In this document: positions 26,598 to 35,558 of the stretch, in pieces
Position numbering within the stretch: position 1 is the stretch's first letter
Layout: each line of letters opens with the position of its first letter
Assembly: GCF_000016985.1 (NCBI RefSeq)
Contig: NC_009633.1
Location: forward strand, 1,302,001-1,366,000
DNA from: Alkaliphilus metalliredigens QYMF
GTDB taxonomy: Bacteria; Bacillota; Clostridia; Peptostreptococcales; Natronincolaceae
Direction: 5' to 3'
Length of the DNA stretch: 64,000 nt
Notes under the pieces: model-generated
What the model was told of the DNA's origin: nothing
The model's input: the letters and a program-made list of their open reading frames with translations, nothing else
The model's database searches: none
Made by a program: the position numbers and the translations under genes

Positions 26598-28013
26598 ATG
26601 TATAATTTAGAAAAAATGAGGAGAAAGAAAATATACGAAATCATATCAACTGTAAAAATACTGTCTATATTATGTTGTTGTATGGTGATTTTCAGTATCT
26701 ATGACGATGGAAAGGAAATCGGTATAGTTTCTAAAGTATATGAATTAGATTTGATTATATTAGGTTTAATTGGTATCATCATTCTTATACTTGTTTATCC
26801 CATATGGGTATTGTTATCTAAAGAAACTGAGGATAGGAGCATCGTAGGATTCAAGGGTAATTTGGAGATGGGTGGCTTCTTTCTTTTACTTGCTATTTTA
26901 ACGCTTCTATCTGGTGGTCACACCAGTAATTACAAATTTTTATTTCTATTTATTATTATTATTTCCACCCTTCAGTATGGTAAGAAATATGGGGTTAATA
27001 TTGCGTTATTATCATCTTTATTTATACTAGTTGTAGATTTGCTTTCCATGTCCTCCCTTGAGAGCAACACTTACTTTCAAATAGATATTGTATTATCTGC
27101 AGTATTTTTATTAACCGCCTGGTTATTAGGTGACTACGTACATATTGAAAAGGATTATGCGCAAAAAATGATTCTCTACTTCAATGAAAGAGAGGTAGCT
27201 GAAAAAGAGTTAGTAGCAACTTTAGAATTGGATAAAATAAAAAATGAGTTTTTTGGAAATATTTCTCATGAATTAAAAACACCAGTAAACGTTATCTTTG
27301 GAACGGTTCAATTGCTTGATGTACAGGCTAAAGAAGGGAATGTTTGTAACGATAAATATTTAAAAATAATGAAACAAAACTGTTATAGACTAATCAGATT
27401 GGTAAATAATTTGGTTGATACGACTAAATTAGATTCAGGGTTTTATGATTTGAATCTTCAAAATGTTAATGTTGTTAATGTCGTAGAAAGCATTACCCTA
27501 TCAGTAGCCCAATACGTTGAAGGTAAAGGATTGACCCTAGAATTTGACACAGATGTAGAGGAGAAAGTATTAGCCTGTGATTCGGAAAAAATTGAAAGAA
27601 TTATGTTAAACCTATTATCTAATGCGGTGAAGTTTACAGATATAGGTGGGAAAATTATTGTGAATATGACTGACAAAGGGAGTCATATTATCATTAGTGT
27701 TAAAGATACAGGGATCGGTATATCACCCAAAGACTTGAAAGTGATATTTCAGCGGTTCAAGCAGGTGGATAAGTCTTTGACTCGAAATTCTGAGGGTAGT
27801 GGCATAGGGCTATCTTTAGTTAAATCACTTGTTGAGATGCATGGTGGACGAGTCTATACTGAAAGTCAACTTGGGAAAGGTAGTAACTTCATTATTGAAT
27901 TACCAGTAAAAATGGTGGATACTGAAGAAAATAATTACAAGGGTATATTTGAGAGAGGTGAATCCAGCGAAATAGAAAGAATAAAGGTAGAGTTTTCAGA
28001 CATTTATCTTTAG
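26598..28013 (+). CDS. Multi-pass membrane sensor histidine kinase
   Basis: The product has 471 residues. About six membrane segments occupy residues 15-190. HisKA follows with the phosphorylated histidine in GNISHELKTP near residue 222, and HATPase with ERIMLNLLSNAVKFT, DTGIGISPKD and GSGIGLSLVKSL. There is no receiver domain and no adjacent response regulator. The kinase part closely resembles that of the PAS kinase at 23392 but the sensor is different. It is the first gene inside the island's left end. It could serve the agr-like peptide of this island, but its core is not of the AgrC (HPK10) type, so this is speculation. Confidence 0.88.
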   Translation: MYNLEKMRRKKIYEIISTVKILSILCCCMVIFSIYDDGKEIGIVSKVYELDLIILGLIGIIILILVYPIWVLLSKETEDRSIVGFKGNLEMGGFFLLLAILTLLSGGHTSNYKFLFLFIIIISTLQYGKKYGVNIALLSSLFILVVDLLSMSSLESNTYFQIDIVLSAVFLLTAWLLGDYVHIEKDYAQKMILYFNEREVAEKELVATLELDKIKNEFFGNISHELKTPVNVIFGTVQLLDVQAKEGNVCNDKYLKIMKQNCYRLIRLVNNLVDTTKLDSGFYDLNLQNVNVVNVVESITLSVAQYVEGKGLTLEFDTDVEEKVLACDSEKIERIMLNLLSNAVKFTDIGGKIIVNMTDKGSHIIISVKDTGIGISPKDLKVIFQRFKQVDKSLTRNSEGSGIGLSLVKSLVEMHGGRVYTESQLGKGSNFIIELPVKMVDTEENNYKGIFERGESSEIERIKVEFSDIYL

Positions 28014-28178
28014 CAACCTGTAGAGTAAAAGATTGATATGCTCTCCTTTATATAGACAGATCAAATAATAAAAAACTGTCACTGGAAGAGGAGTGTTTTA
28101 GTATAAAAAAAGCTGTGGATGACTTTCGTGAACGATTGAGTAATAAAATGTTAATAATAATTTCAATATGAGTAAAAT

Positions 28179-28225
28179 AAAAACAGTGGATGTTATCGAT
28201 GAAATAGATAGTAGCCACTGTTTTT
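28179..28225. terminator. Terminator, probably of the flavoprotein gene
   Basis: AAAAACAGTGG pairs with CCACTGTTTTT, giving a T run on both strands, just beyond the minus-strand stop at 28231. Confidence 0.75.
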
Positions 28226-28230
28226 TAAAA

Positions 28231-28740
28231 TTATTTTTTGATAAGAATTTTTGATACCTCTGCAATATACATTGTATGATAATCTTTTTCTGGATAAGAC
28301 TCTGCATCTACCGTAGAGTCAATAAAACATTGAGATTCATATTTTTGAGCGTATAGTTTTTTACATATAATCACTAAATTTGCATTTGTAAAGTAGGGTG
28401 TTTCACCAGAGTATTCAATTGATAGATTTAACTTTGAAATTTTATCTTCATCTCTACCTGAGACAGTGCCGAGATAACTTAATTGTTCTTTAAAATCTTT
28501 ATCAAAAAAAGTAAGTGAAAAAGTATCGGCAGCATCGACAAAACCTTTAGTATAACGCTGAGGTCTAATCACGATAAAAGCAACATTCTTGTTCCACATC
28601 ACACCAAATCCACCCCAGGATGCTGTCATTGTATTGACTTGACCATCTTTTTCAGCGGTAATGAGCATCCAATCGTTGCCAACGATTCTGAAAGGACTTT
28701 TATCAAGTTGTTGTGGCATAATTTCATGAAAACTTTTCAT
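28231..28740 (-). CDS. Flavin reductase-like FMN-binding protein
   Basis: The product has 169 residues of the flavin reductase-like (split-barrel) fold. The typical start WMLITAEKDGQVNTMTASWGGFG, which binds FMN, is followed by a VIRPQRYT segment. Such proteins bind FMN and reduce flavins or small substrates. GAGGAGGAG precedes the ATG, and a good minus-strand promoter lies upstream. It is monocistronic and not obviously related to its neighbours. Confidence 0.85.
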   Translation of the reverse strand: MKSFHEIMPQQLDKSPFRIVGNDWMLITAEKDGQVNTMTASWGGFGVMWNKNVAFIVIRPQRYTKGFVDAADTFSLTFFDKDFKEQLSYLGTVSGRDEDKISKLNLSIEYSGETPYFTNANLVIICKKLYAQKYESQCFIDSTVDAESYPEKDYHTMYIAEVSKILIKK

Positions 28741-29112
28741 AAAATCTCCTCCTCAAATTGAATCTGATTTATTATAAGTAATAGATATGTATATTATAAT
28801 ACAAACAGCTCGTATAACAAAATCACTACTTTAGGTAAGGGGTAAATAATTATACTTTGTATTGAAGAGAAAATTTAAATCTTAGATAGACTCAGTTTAA
28901 ATTGAACATCGATGAGTAGTGGTTTTAGTATATCCATTGTAGGTGATTATAAAAAAACGCATTTCTATTATTAAACTGCTAGAAAATTCTTTATTGACCA
29001 TTTTATGCAAAAAAAAAAGAAGGGATTTCATATGAAATGTCGAAAATTAACTTTATTATACTAAGACTTATATTACTAAGAAAAGTACATAAAGAGAGAG
29101 GATGACATAAGC
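28741..29112. promoter_or_regulatory. Divergent intergenic region with the flavoprotein promoter
   Basis: On the minus strand TTGTTA (28820-28815) and TATAAT (28798-28793) are 16 bp apart, 53 nt before the flavoprotein start. On the plus side, before the agr-like genes, the DNA is very AT-rich with a palindrome ATTTCATATGAAAT around 29030. No clear operator or further gene was seen. Confidence 0.5.
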
Positions 29113-29583
29113 ATGCTGAAATTACCAATAATATCATTATTTTTGAGAACAATCCCTGAGGGAATTATATTAGTTTTAGTAGGTTATATGATTTTAAATA
29201 AACCTCTAGAAAAGCAAAAAATATGTATAACGGGGGTAATTTTAGGAATAAGCACATACTTTGTAAGAATGCTTCCGATTAATTTTGGTATACATATGAT
29301 ATTGATTTTGTTTGTCTATATGTTTTTATTACATAAGATAAATATTATGAATTTTTACAAGGCTGTCACAGCCGGTATTGTTAGTTTTATTTTTATTGCT
29401 ATTTCTGAATGGATTATGCTTGTCTTCTATATAGGTGTATTGGGTATGTCTACTGAAAAAGTATTAGATCAATCCTTATCAAGTATACTATTAGGTTTAC
29501 CATCTTTAGTATTGCTATTTTGCATGGGAATGCTAGTACAAAAAATTATAAATATTAATGCTAGAAAAAGCAAGGTACATTAG
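29113..29583 (+). CDS. Small membrane protein resembling an AgrC-type sensor without kinase
   Basis: The product has 156 residues and five or six hydrophobic helices filling its length, ending in a short basic tail (NARKSKVH). The size and helix pattern resemble the N-terminal membrane sensor of AgrC/NatK-type peptide-sensing kinases, but no kinase domain follows. It lies 1 nt before AgrB. It might be a truncated sensor, an immunity or modulator protein, or an unrelated membrane protein. Similarity is by shape only, so the role is uncertain. AGAGAGGATG precedes the start. Confidence 0.7.
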   Translation: MLKLPIISLFLRTIPEGIILVLVGYMILNKPLEKQKICITGVILGISTYFVRMLPINFGIHMILILFVYMFLLHKINIMNFYKAVTAGIVSFIFIAISEWIMLVFYIGVLGMSTEKVLDQSLSSILLGLPSLVLLFCMGMLVQKIININARKSKVH

Positions 29584-29584
29584 C

Positions 29585-30250
29585 ATGTGGAATATACAGA
29601 ATGCCTCAAATTATTTAGCAGCTAAAATTGCTTTAATTCTAAAATTTGATGAGGACTTTGAAGAAGTGTTGGCATATGGTGCCTTTGTTATACTGCACAC
29701 ATTTTGGTCTATCGTTTTCACTCTAATATTTGGATTCATATTTAAAGTGCCAATGGAAGCAGTGATTATTTCCTTTGCAGCTTCTATTCTGCGAAAAAAT
29801 TCTGGTGGAGTCCATGCAAGTACCCCGAATCGTTGTATAGCGATTGCAACAACTGTTTTTGTCATTATAGCTCTATTCATTAATCAGCTTGTTAGCTTGA
29901 GTATGGTAGTAAGCATCGTATATTGTAGTAGTGGTTTCGCTTTTTCATATTATATTGTATATAAGAAAGCACCGAAGGATACACCAAACAAACCAATAAC
30001 AGAAGAAGCAATGAAAAATCATCTGCGGAGCAAAGCTATAAAAACGATTCATATATTTTTGTTACTAAGTATCATATTGCTGTTTATGTATTCTAAAGGT
30101 AAACATGAGTATTTATTAAAGATTATGCTTTCTCTGGTATCAGGTGTTTTATGGCAGTCTATTACATTAACTAATCTTGGAAGTCTAATAGTATCTAATT
30201 TAGATAGTTTATTAGAAAAAATAGCTTGTTTAGTAGGAGGTGAAAAATAA
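29585..30250 (+). CDS. agrB: AgrB-like peptide-processing membrane protease
   Basis: The product has 221 residues. AgrB proteins cleave the AgrD propeptide and form its thiolactone ring. The catalytic histidine lies in RKNSGGVHAS, and the cysteine follows a few residues later in TPNRC, the expected AgrB spacing. Membrane helices surround and follow this site. ATG 29585 is preferred over an in-frame ATG at 29558 that would overlap the previous gene. The stop codon TAA overlaps the start codon of the peptide gene, showing one transcript with coupled translation. Confidence 0.93.
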   Translation: MWNIQNASNYLAAKIALILKFDEDFEEVLAYGAFVILHTFWSIVFTLIFGFIFKVPMEAVIISFAASILRKNSGGVHASTPNRCIAIATTVFVIIALFINQLVSLSMVVSIVYCSSGFAFSYYIVYKKAPKDTPNKPITEEAMKNHLRSKAIKTIHIFLLLSIILLFMYSKGKHEYLLKIMLSLVSGVLWQSITLTNLGSLIVSNLDSLLEKIACLVGGEK

Positions 30251-30384
30251 TGAATAAAAGAGTACTTATGCTACTAGCTGGATTTGCAACTACTGTTTTA
30301 ACTCTTGCGGCTAACACGATAACAACATCTGCATGTGCATGGGGAGTTTATCAACCTAAGGAACCCAAATTGTTGCGTAAATAG
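30250..30384 (+). CDS. agrD: AgrD-like cyclic lactone autoinducer propeptide
   Basis: This 44-residue peptide has the three AgrD parts. The amphipathic/hydrophobic leader is MNKRVLMLLAGFATTVLTLA, the ring region is around TSACAWGVYQPK with the single cysteine, and the charged tail EPKLLRK is removed by AgrB. The xACAWxxYQPKxPK pattern is typical of clostridial cyclic lactone autoinducers. GGAGGTG lies before the start, which overlaps the AgrB stop (TAATG). The exact ring cannot be fixed from sequence; a ring from the cysteine to a residue four positions later is usual. Confidence 0.92.
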   Translation: MNKRVLMLLAGFATTVLTLAANTITTSACAWGVYQPKEPKLLRK

Positions 30385-30418
30385 GTATGAGAGGTCTGAA
30401 ATAGACCTCTTCCTATTT
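30379..30418 (+). terminator. Hairpin overlapping the agrD stop
   Basis: AGAGGTCT (30390) pairs with AGACCTCT (30403), extended by AAATAGG with CCTATTT. No long T run follows. Confidence 0.6.
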
Positions 30419-30472
30419 GTACTAGTGTATATCCATTATTGAACAGGATAAAGATCGTTTTAATAAGGGATA

Positions 30473-30511
30473 AACAACAAGCCCAAGAATCATGCTCTTG
30501 GGCTTGTTGTT
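30473..30511. terminator. Bidirectional terminator between agrD and the cyclophilin gene
   Basis: AACAACAAGCCCAAGA pairs perfectly with TCTTGGGCTTGTTGTT around 7 nt. T residues follow on the plus strand (TGTTTT). Confidence 0.8.
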
Positions 30512-30534
30512 GTTTTAAATAGTCAATATAATCA

Positions 30535-31233
30535 TTATTGAATAATCTTTGGTGCCTCATAATTGACATCGAAGGTATCAACGGTTACCCTCTGCATTTT
30601 CTGATCTTCAACTGGTTTATCCTGGGTGCCGGTCTTAGAGTGGACAATTTCATCCACTACATCCATTCCTGTTACAACTTGACCAAAGCCTGCATAATCA
30701 CCATCTAAGTGAGAAGCTTTTTCTGTCATAATAAAAAACTGTGAACCTGCAGAATTAGGATCCTGTGATCGTGCCATGGAAATCACGCCTCTTTCATGTA
30801 ATAAATTGTTTTCAAATTGATTAGAAAGAAATTCACCTTCAATGGCATACCCTGGCCCGCCTGATCCGTTCCCATTAGGATCTCCCCCTTGAATCATAAA
30901 ACCTGGGATGACTCTGTGGAATATGAGCCCATCATAGTGGCCATTTTCTATTAGAGAAACGAAATTCTTAACTGTATTTGGAGCTACTTCAGGATATAAT
31001 TCTATTTCGATGATGCCTCCAGTTTCCATTTCTATCGTAACAAGGGGTTTTGCTTGTCCCTCAAAATTTTCAACTTCTTCTGCATCTCCAACAAGTTCAA
31101 CATTTTCAACATCTTCATTGTCATCAATATCAATCGGAGTTGCATTGGTACATGCTGTTATACTCAGTAGCGCTCCAACTAATAATAAAATACATGATAC
31201 TTTGAGTGCCTTGGATTTGGATATTAATTTCAT
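30535..31233 (-). CDS. Lipoprotein cyclophilin-type peptidyl-prolyl isomerase
   Basis: The product has 232 residues. A lipoprotein signal ends at Cys28 (LLSITAC), an acidic linker (about 30-65) follows, and the cyclophilin domain fills the rest. Motifs include FHRVIPGFMIQGGDP, SMARSQDPNSAGSQFFI and the glycine-rich GFGQVVTGMDVV. It would assist folding of secreted proteins on the outer side of the membrane. It is transcribed towards the agr genes and away from the ger operon, with no evident link to either. Confidence 0.93.
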   Translation of the reverse strand: MKLISKSKALKVSCILLLVGALLSITACTNATPIDIDDNEDVENVELVGDAEEVENFEGQAKPLVTIEMETGGIIEIELYPEVAPNTVKNFVSLIENGHYDGLIFHRVIPGFMIQGGDPNGNGSGGPGYAIEGEFLSNQFENNLLHERGVISMARSQDPNSAGSQFFIMTEKASHLDGDYAGFGQVVTGMDVVDEIVHSKTGTQDKPVEDQKMQRVTVDTFDVNYEAPKIIQ

Positions 31234-31356
31234 ATTTAGCCACGTCTCCTTCTAGTATGTTTATTGGTCATAATCGTAATGACCAATAAGACCATTGTAC
31301 AATTATTGTTGCGTATAGGCAAGATAAAAAATTTATAATGAATATACAAAATCCAT

Positions 31357-32454
31357 TTAATCAGAATAAGTAGATTCCTTATTTTGCGTTCTATCCTTTT
31401 TGAAAAAACTAATCAGTAATAGCAAAAGAGGGAATAGGATTTGAAAGGGTACGGAATAAAGAGGCCATATATCAATGGCCCAAGAAAGCATCTCGGATGC
31501 ACTGTCATAGATCCATATAGATAATCCCATTAGGATAATCCCTACTGGATAAACAAACAAACGATGGTTATTTGAATTTGTTAACTGGGAGATACCAATC
31601 GTAGTCCCTAAATAGCAGACAGACAGTTTTGTCCATGAACTGATAAAAAACATAATCCCGATAACAGCATCAAAATCAACAAATGCAACATGCTTAGCCA
31701 CTAGATGAGGAGCAAATATTTTTCTTTCAATACCCCGAGGCCCTAGTATCGTGATGTCTCTAATTAAGGTGATAAATAGAATCAATCCGACTATCAGAAA
31801 AGCTGATAAATATGTTTTTTTTAGTTGTGTAGGCTTATTTAAATAGGGGATAATCATTAGAAACACCACAGTTTCTCCAAAGGGGAAAGTAAGGGTAGAA
31901 AAAGCTGCTCTTAAAACTGGGGGAAATCCCTCTTGCAAAATGGGACGTAGTAATGACAAATCCACTTCAGTTATTAAAGATAAAGTTAAAATCAATTGAA
32001 ACAAAAATATCAAAGGAACCACTAATTCTGCAGTACGAGAGGTTACTTCCAAACCACTTTTCGTTGCATAGAGAGAGATGATAAGCAGAAGAAAGATTGG
32101 AAACCATAAGGGCGTTTCAGTCATATGTGCAATGACAACATACTCTCCAAAGTTTCTCAATATAAGGGCTCCTAAATGGATAAAGTACCAAATGTATAGG
32201 ATTGAAAGTGCGCTTCCTAAAAAATTTCCTAATAATATTTTATTGATTTCAACCAATGTCTTTTGTGGGAATTTTTTAGAAAGCAGCACATAACAAGCAA
32301 ATAGTAGAATGCCACCTGACCAGCTTAATAAAAAAGCAATCCAAGCATTCTGCTCAGCGTGAAATCCAGACACGATAAATACTGTGGTACCAAATAGAAA
32401 ACCCATTAAAAGAATAGTAAGTTGTATAGGAGATATCTGCACTTGCTTTGTCAT
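31357..32454 (-). CDS. Spore germination receptor permease subunit (GerAB/GerKB family)
   Basis: The product has 365 residues and ten membrane helices, with the APC-superfamily fold of the endospore germination permease. In GerA-type receptors the B subunit binds the germinant. It is the last gene of a minus-strand operon A-C-D-B (35432 to 31357). Start spacing to the small gene is 6 nt. The germinant is unknown. Confidence 0.92.
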   Translation of the reverse strand: MTKQVQISPIQLTILLMGFLFGTTVFIVSGFHAEQNAWIAFLLSWSGGILLFACYVLLSKKFPQKTLVEINKILLGNFLGSALSILYIWYFIHLGALILRNFGEYVVIAHMTETPLWFPIFLLLIISLYATKSGLEVTSRTAELVVPLIFLFQLILTLSLITEVDLSLLRPILQEGFPPVLRAAFSTLTFPFGETVVFLMIIPYLNKPTQLKKTYLSAFLIVGLILFITLIRDITILGPRGIERKIFAPHLVAKHVAFVDFDAVIGIMFFISSWTKLSVCYLGTTIGISQLTNSNNHRLFVYPVGIILMGLSIWIYDSASEMLSWAIDIWPLYSVPFQILFPLLLLLISFFKKDRTQNKESTYSD

Positions 32455-32460
32455 TTGTCT

Positions 32461-32652
32461 CTACCTCTCTGTTATAAAGTTGATCAGGTCTTCGATTACC
32501 ACGACAGGAGAATCAATAGGGAGGTCCATCAGAATAATATAGATTGTGATAATACCTATGGTGACTAAGCTATAGTAAGTAATCAACGTACGCTTTTGTT
32601 TGGACTGCAACAAAAATGGTAAATCAAATAGGGTTAATAAAAGAATCAACAA
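32461..32652 (-). CDS. Small two-helix membrane protein of the germination receptor (D-subunit-like)
   Basis: The product has 63 residues or slightly more, with two hydrophobic segments and a short C-terminal end (VVVIEDLINFITER). Small two-helix D proteins are known partners of some GerA-type receptors, and this gene lies between the C and B genes. The only standard start is TTG 32652, but the ribosome site TAGGAGGT is 32 nt before it. An in-frame ATT at 32676 has ideal 8-nt spacing and would add eight hydrophobic residues. The true start may therefore be non-canonical. It overlaps nothing. Confidence 0.65.
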   Translation of the reverse strand: MLILLLTLFDLPFLLQSKQKRTLITYYSLVTIGIITIYIILMDLPIDSPVVVIEDLINFITER

Positions 32653-32688
32653 TGTGATGATTATAAAAGGAAAAATGATAATTACCTC

Positions 32689-33846
32689 CTACCTAGGCAC
32701 GGAAGGTGCCGATATAAGCCCAGTACTCCGAATTTTTGTCTCAACATTAATCTCAACAGAGGCATTTGAAAATGCTTCATTCCAATCCGCTTCAATTTCC
32801 TTATAAAGCTTAGGATACTTATGGTGAACAAGCTGTCCAAATCTAAACAAATCAACCTGAAGTTCTTTTTGAGCTTTAAAGAAGGCAGCTCCTATTTCAC
32901 TACGAATTAATTTGTTTTTTTCTTCTTCCAATTGACTTAATGCCTCTGGGGTAGATAAATCCTTTGTTACTTGCTGCTCTCCTATATTCCCCTCTTCCTG
33001 AATATTGACAACCAAGACAAGCTTGTTATCCACCAATTTTACATCCATTTCCGATATGATATGAAGGATCTCCATGGACAAAAGTTTGTTTTTATCACCA
33101 GGAGAGGGAATGACTAAAATACCACCCTCTATTTCGCCTTTTATCCAGAGGTATCCTCTGGTTTCTGTTGGATTTAAATAATCGATAGATTGGTCTCCAT
33201 CAAAAGCAATGAGACCCTCTATAGCAAGATCCTTAATTAATTCTGGTTTATCAGAGGTGCCACTTCCAATCGTACCTAAAACCAGTTCGCAACCAGGACA
33301 ATTTAATTCATCGATAAAATCATGTAAAGTAAGAATTCTGGTATTTGCCACATTGACACTATTTTCGATAATGGAGGTGATGTGTATGGCTGGAATCGGA
33401 TCTGCAATACTTTTAGTTTGTAAAACATCCTGAGCTGAGATTCCTTTAGAGGTCATAACCAAGGTTTCGCCACGGGTTTCGTGATCTCGTTCGAAGAAAT
33501 CGATCACATCGTAAATGCCAGCCCTTGTTAAAGACTCCCCTAGGACAAGTACTTGGGTATGCCCAATAAAAATCCTACCATTAGCGATAGAACCCAACCG
33601 TCTCATGGCCTCAAAAACAGTACGACCAGTTGCGGTATAGACAAGGGTGGCATTTTCTTCTGCCAGATCATGTCTCAGTAAACGAGGGAGCACAATCTGG
33701 GCAGACACTTCAAATAAATCATTGTCCAATTGATCGACGCCAATCGCAACAGCGATGCTAATTTCATCCAGCTCTATACGATTCCAACAGCCGGTCATTA
33801 TCATGCCAAAGGAAATGATAATGAGTAATAGAGTGCATTTTTTCAT
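32689..33846 (-). CDS. Spore germination receptor lipoprotein subunit (GerAC/GerKC family)
   Basis: The product has about 385 residues. The lipoprotein signal ends at Cys20 (MIMTGCWN), where the CW followed by RIELDEISI is typical of Ger(x)C proteins. The rest is the three-domain Ger(x)C fold, including a GRTVFEAMRRLG segment. The start could also be GTG 33855 or TTG 33858; ATG 33846 gives a normal signal peptide. It belongs to the A-C-D-B operon and anchors on the outer face of the spore inner membrane. Confidence 0.93.
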   Translation of the reverse strand: MKKCTLLLIIISFGMIMTGCWNRIELDEISIAVAIGVDQLDNDLFEVSAQIVLPRLLRHDLAEENATLVYTATGRTVFEAMRRLGSIANGRIFIGHTQVLVLGESLTRAGIYDVIDFFERDHETRGETLVMTSKGISAQDVLQTKSIADPIPAIHITSIIENSVNVANTRILTLHDFIDELNCPGCELVLGTIGSGTSDKPELIKDLAIEGLIAFDGDQSIDYLNPTETRGYLWIKGEIEGGILVIPSPGDKNKLLSMEILHIISEMDVKLVDNKLVLVVNIQEEGNIGEQQVTKDLSTPEALSQLEEEKNKLIRSEIGAAFFKAQKELQVDLFRFGQLVHHKYPKLYKEIEADWNEAFSNASVEINVETKIRSTGLISAPSVPR

Positions 33847-33884
33847 AAACTTCACCAATCCTTTGAATATTTTAGATTAAAAAA

Positions 33885-35432
33885 TCATTTCTTATGTTGT
33901 TGAAACAATGATTTTTTATCTTTGAAAATGACCCATAGAGGAAGTCGGGCATAGGTATCAGTTAAGTGGGATAAGGATATAGGTGCTAATGGAGATAAAT
34001 AATTTATGCCAAAGGATTTTAAATTGCACATATAAATCACAAGTATCATGACGGCAAAGGCCAGGCCATAAAAGCCTAAGAAGTTCGCTGTCACCAATAA
34101 AAACAGACGAATAAATGTGTTGGTTTCATCTAAAGAAGGCACAATAAAACCTGAAATAGCTGTCAGTGCTACTACGATTACCATCAGAGGACTTGTAATA
34201 TTAGCTTCTACCGCTGCTTGTCCTAAAACCACAGCACCAACAATGCTGACAGCCTGACCAATAGGCTTGGGCATTCTAATACCGGCCTCTTTAATAAGTT
34301 CAAAAATAATAATCATCAGTAAAGCCTCAATAAAGGATGAAAACGGAAGCCCCTCCCTTGAAGCTGCCATGGAAATAAAAAGCTCAAAGGGGATAAACTC
34401 ATGATGAAAGCTTTGAGCAGCCACGTAGACAGCGGGTAATGTGGTTGTAATAAACAATGCAAGCAGTCGCAGTGCTCTGATTGTAAAGGAAAATACATTT
34501 CGTCTATAATAATCTGCACCAGACTGAATTTGTTCTATAAACAATTGTGGTGCTGTCAGTACAAAGGGACTACCATCGCATAATATGGCAATTCTGCCCT
34601 CTAAAATTTTTCCCAAAACGATATCAGGTTTTTCTGTAGATCCTACCAATGGAAAAAGGGAAAGTGGACTGTCCTCAATATACTGTTCTATATACGCAGA
34701 ATCAAGAACTGCATCTATGTCAATTCTGGCAATACGGCGCCTCATTTCTTTAAGCATTTCCTCGTCAGCTTTTCCTGAAATATAACAGATGTTTATTTCT
34801 GTCCGAGAATAACGACCCACAAACATGGATTCAAACCTTAATTTAGGACTCTTGAATTTTCTCCGGAGAAGGGCGATGTTTGTTTGTAAATCCTCCACAA
34901 AGCCTTCCCTGGGTCCTCTTATTACGGTATCTGTTTGGGGCTCTTCTACTGGGCGAATAGCCCAACCCTTTGCATCGATCACAATGGCTTGACTGGTGTC
35001 TTCAATAAAAACAAGGGCATTGCCTTCGAATAAGTATTCCATCGCCACATTCATGGAGTCGATCGTGAAGGAATTGGCGGCTGTGATGATTTCTTTTAAT
35101 AGATTGGAGGAGATATCTTCATCAACTTTCTCTCCTGCACTTTCTTTAATCTTTTTGCTCATCAATGGTCTTAGTACATGAAATTCAACGGAGGCGGTGT
35201 CGGCCATACCATCTATGTATACCATCAAGGCTTCGGTATGATTGTGATGGATAACAAATGGTTTGATGATTACACCGCCAGTTTCGTGGCCTATTTTCTC
35301 TATATGTCTTCGAATGACATTGATATCTGAAGGGATTTTCTCCATCACTTTGTCTACCTTAGGCTTAGGGTAGGGAGCATTCTGTGGACTATACTTCATA
35401 TATTTAATAAAATTCATGATTTTTCGAAACAT
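33885..35432 (-). CDS. Spore germination receptor A subunit (GerAA/GerKA family)
   Basis: The product has about 515 residues. A large N-terminal cytoplasmic part (1-280) has family phrases such as YIDGMADTASVE and VGSTEKPDIVLGKILEGRIAILCDG. About five membrane helices follow, with PLPFSSFIEALLMIIIFELIKEAGIRMPKPIGQAVSIVGAVVLGQAA-type sequence in the middle. A subunits form the oligomeric channel in current models. ATG 35432 is chosen because GGAGGG lies 6 nt before it; ATG 35438 touches that site. It is the first gene of the operon. Confidence 0.94.
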   Translation of the reverse strand: MFRKIMNFIKYMKYSPQNAPYPKPKVDKVMEKIPSDINVIRRHIEKIGHETGGVIIKPFVIHHNHTEALMVYIDGMADTASVEFHVLRPLMSKKIKESAGEKVDEDISSNLLKEIITAANSFTIDSMNVAMEYLFEGNALVFIEDTSQAIVIDAKGWAIRPVEEPQTDTVIRGPREGFVEDLQTNIALLRRKFKSPKLRFESMFVGRYSRTEINICYISGKADEEMLKEMRRRIARIDIDAVLDSAYIEQYIEDSPLSLFPLVGSTEKPDIVLGKILEGRIAILCDGSPFVLTAPQLFIEQIQSGADYYRRNVFSFTIRALRLLALFITTTLPAVYVAAQSFHHEFIPFELFISMAASREGLPFSSFIEALLMIIIFELIKEAGIRMPKPIGQAVSIVGAVVLGQAAVEANITSPLMVIVVALTAISGFIVPSLDETNTFIRLFLLVTANFLGFYGLAFAVMILVIYMCNLKSFGINYLSPLAPISLSHLTDTYARLPLWVIFKDKKSLFQQHKK

Positions 35433-35558
35433 GGACATCCCTCCATTTTGATTGTATATAGGTTGAAATAGAAAATGTCATTAAGTTATGGTTTCCCAAA
35501 ACATGAAAAATATGAGAAGAATAGGATAAAAATGTTGCGAAGGCTAATAAGCAGTGAT

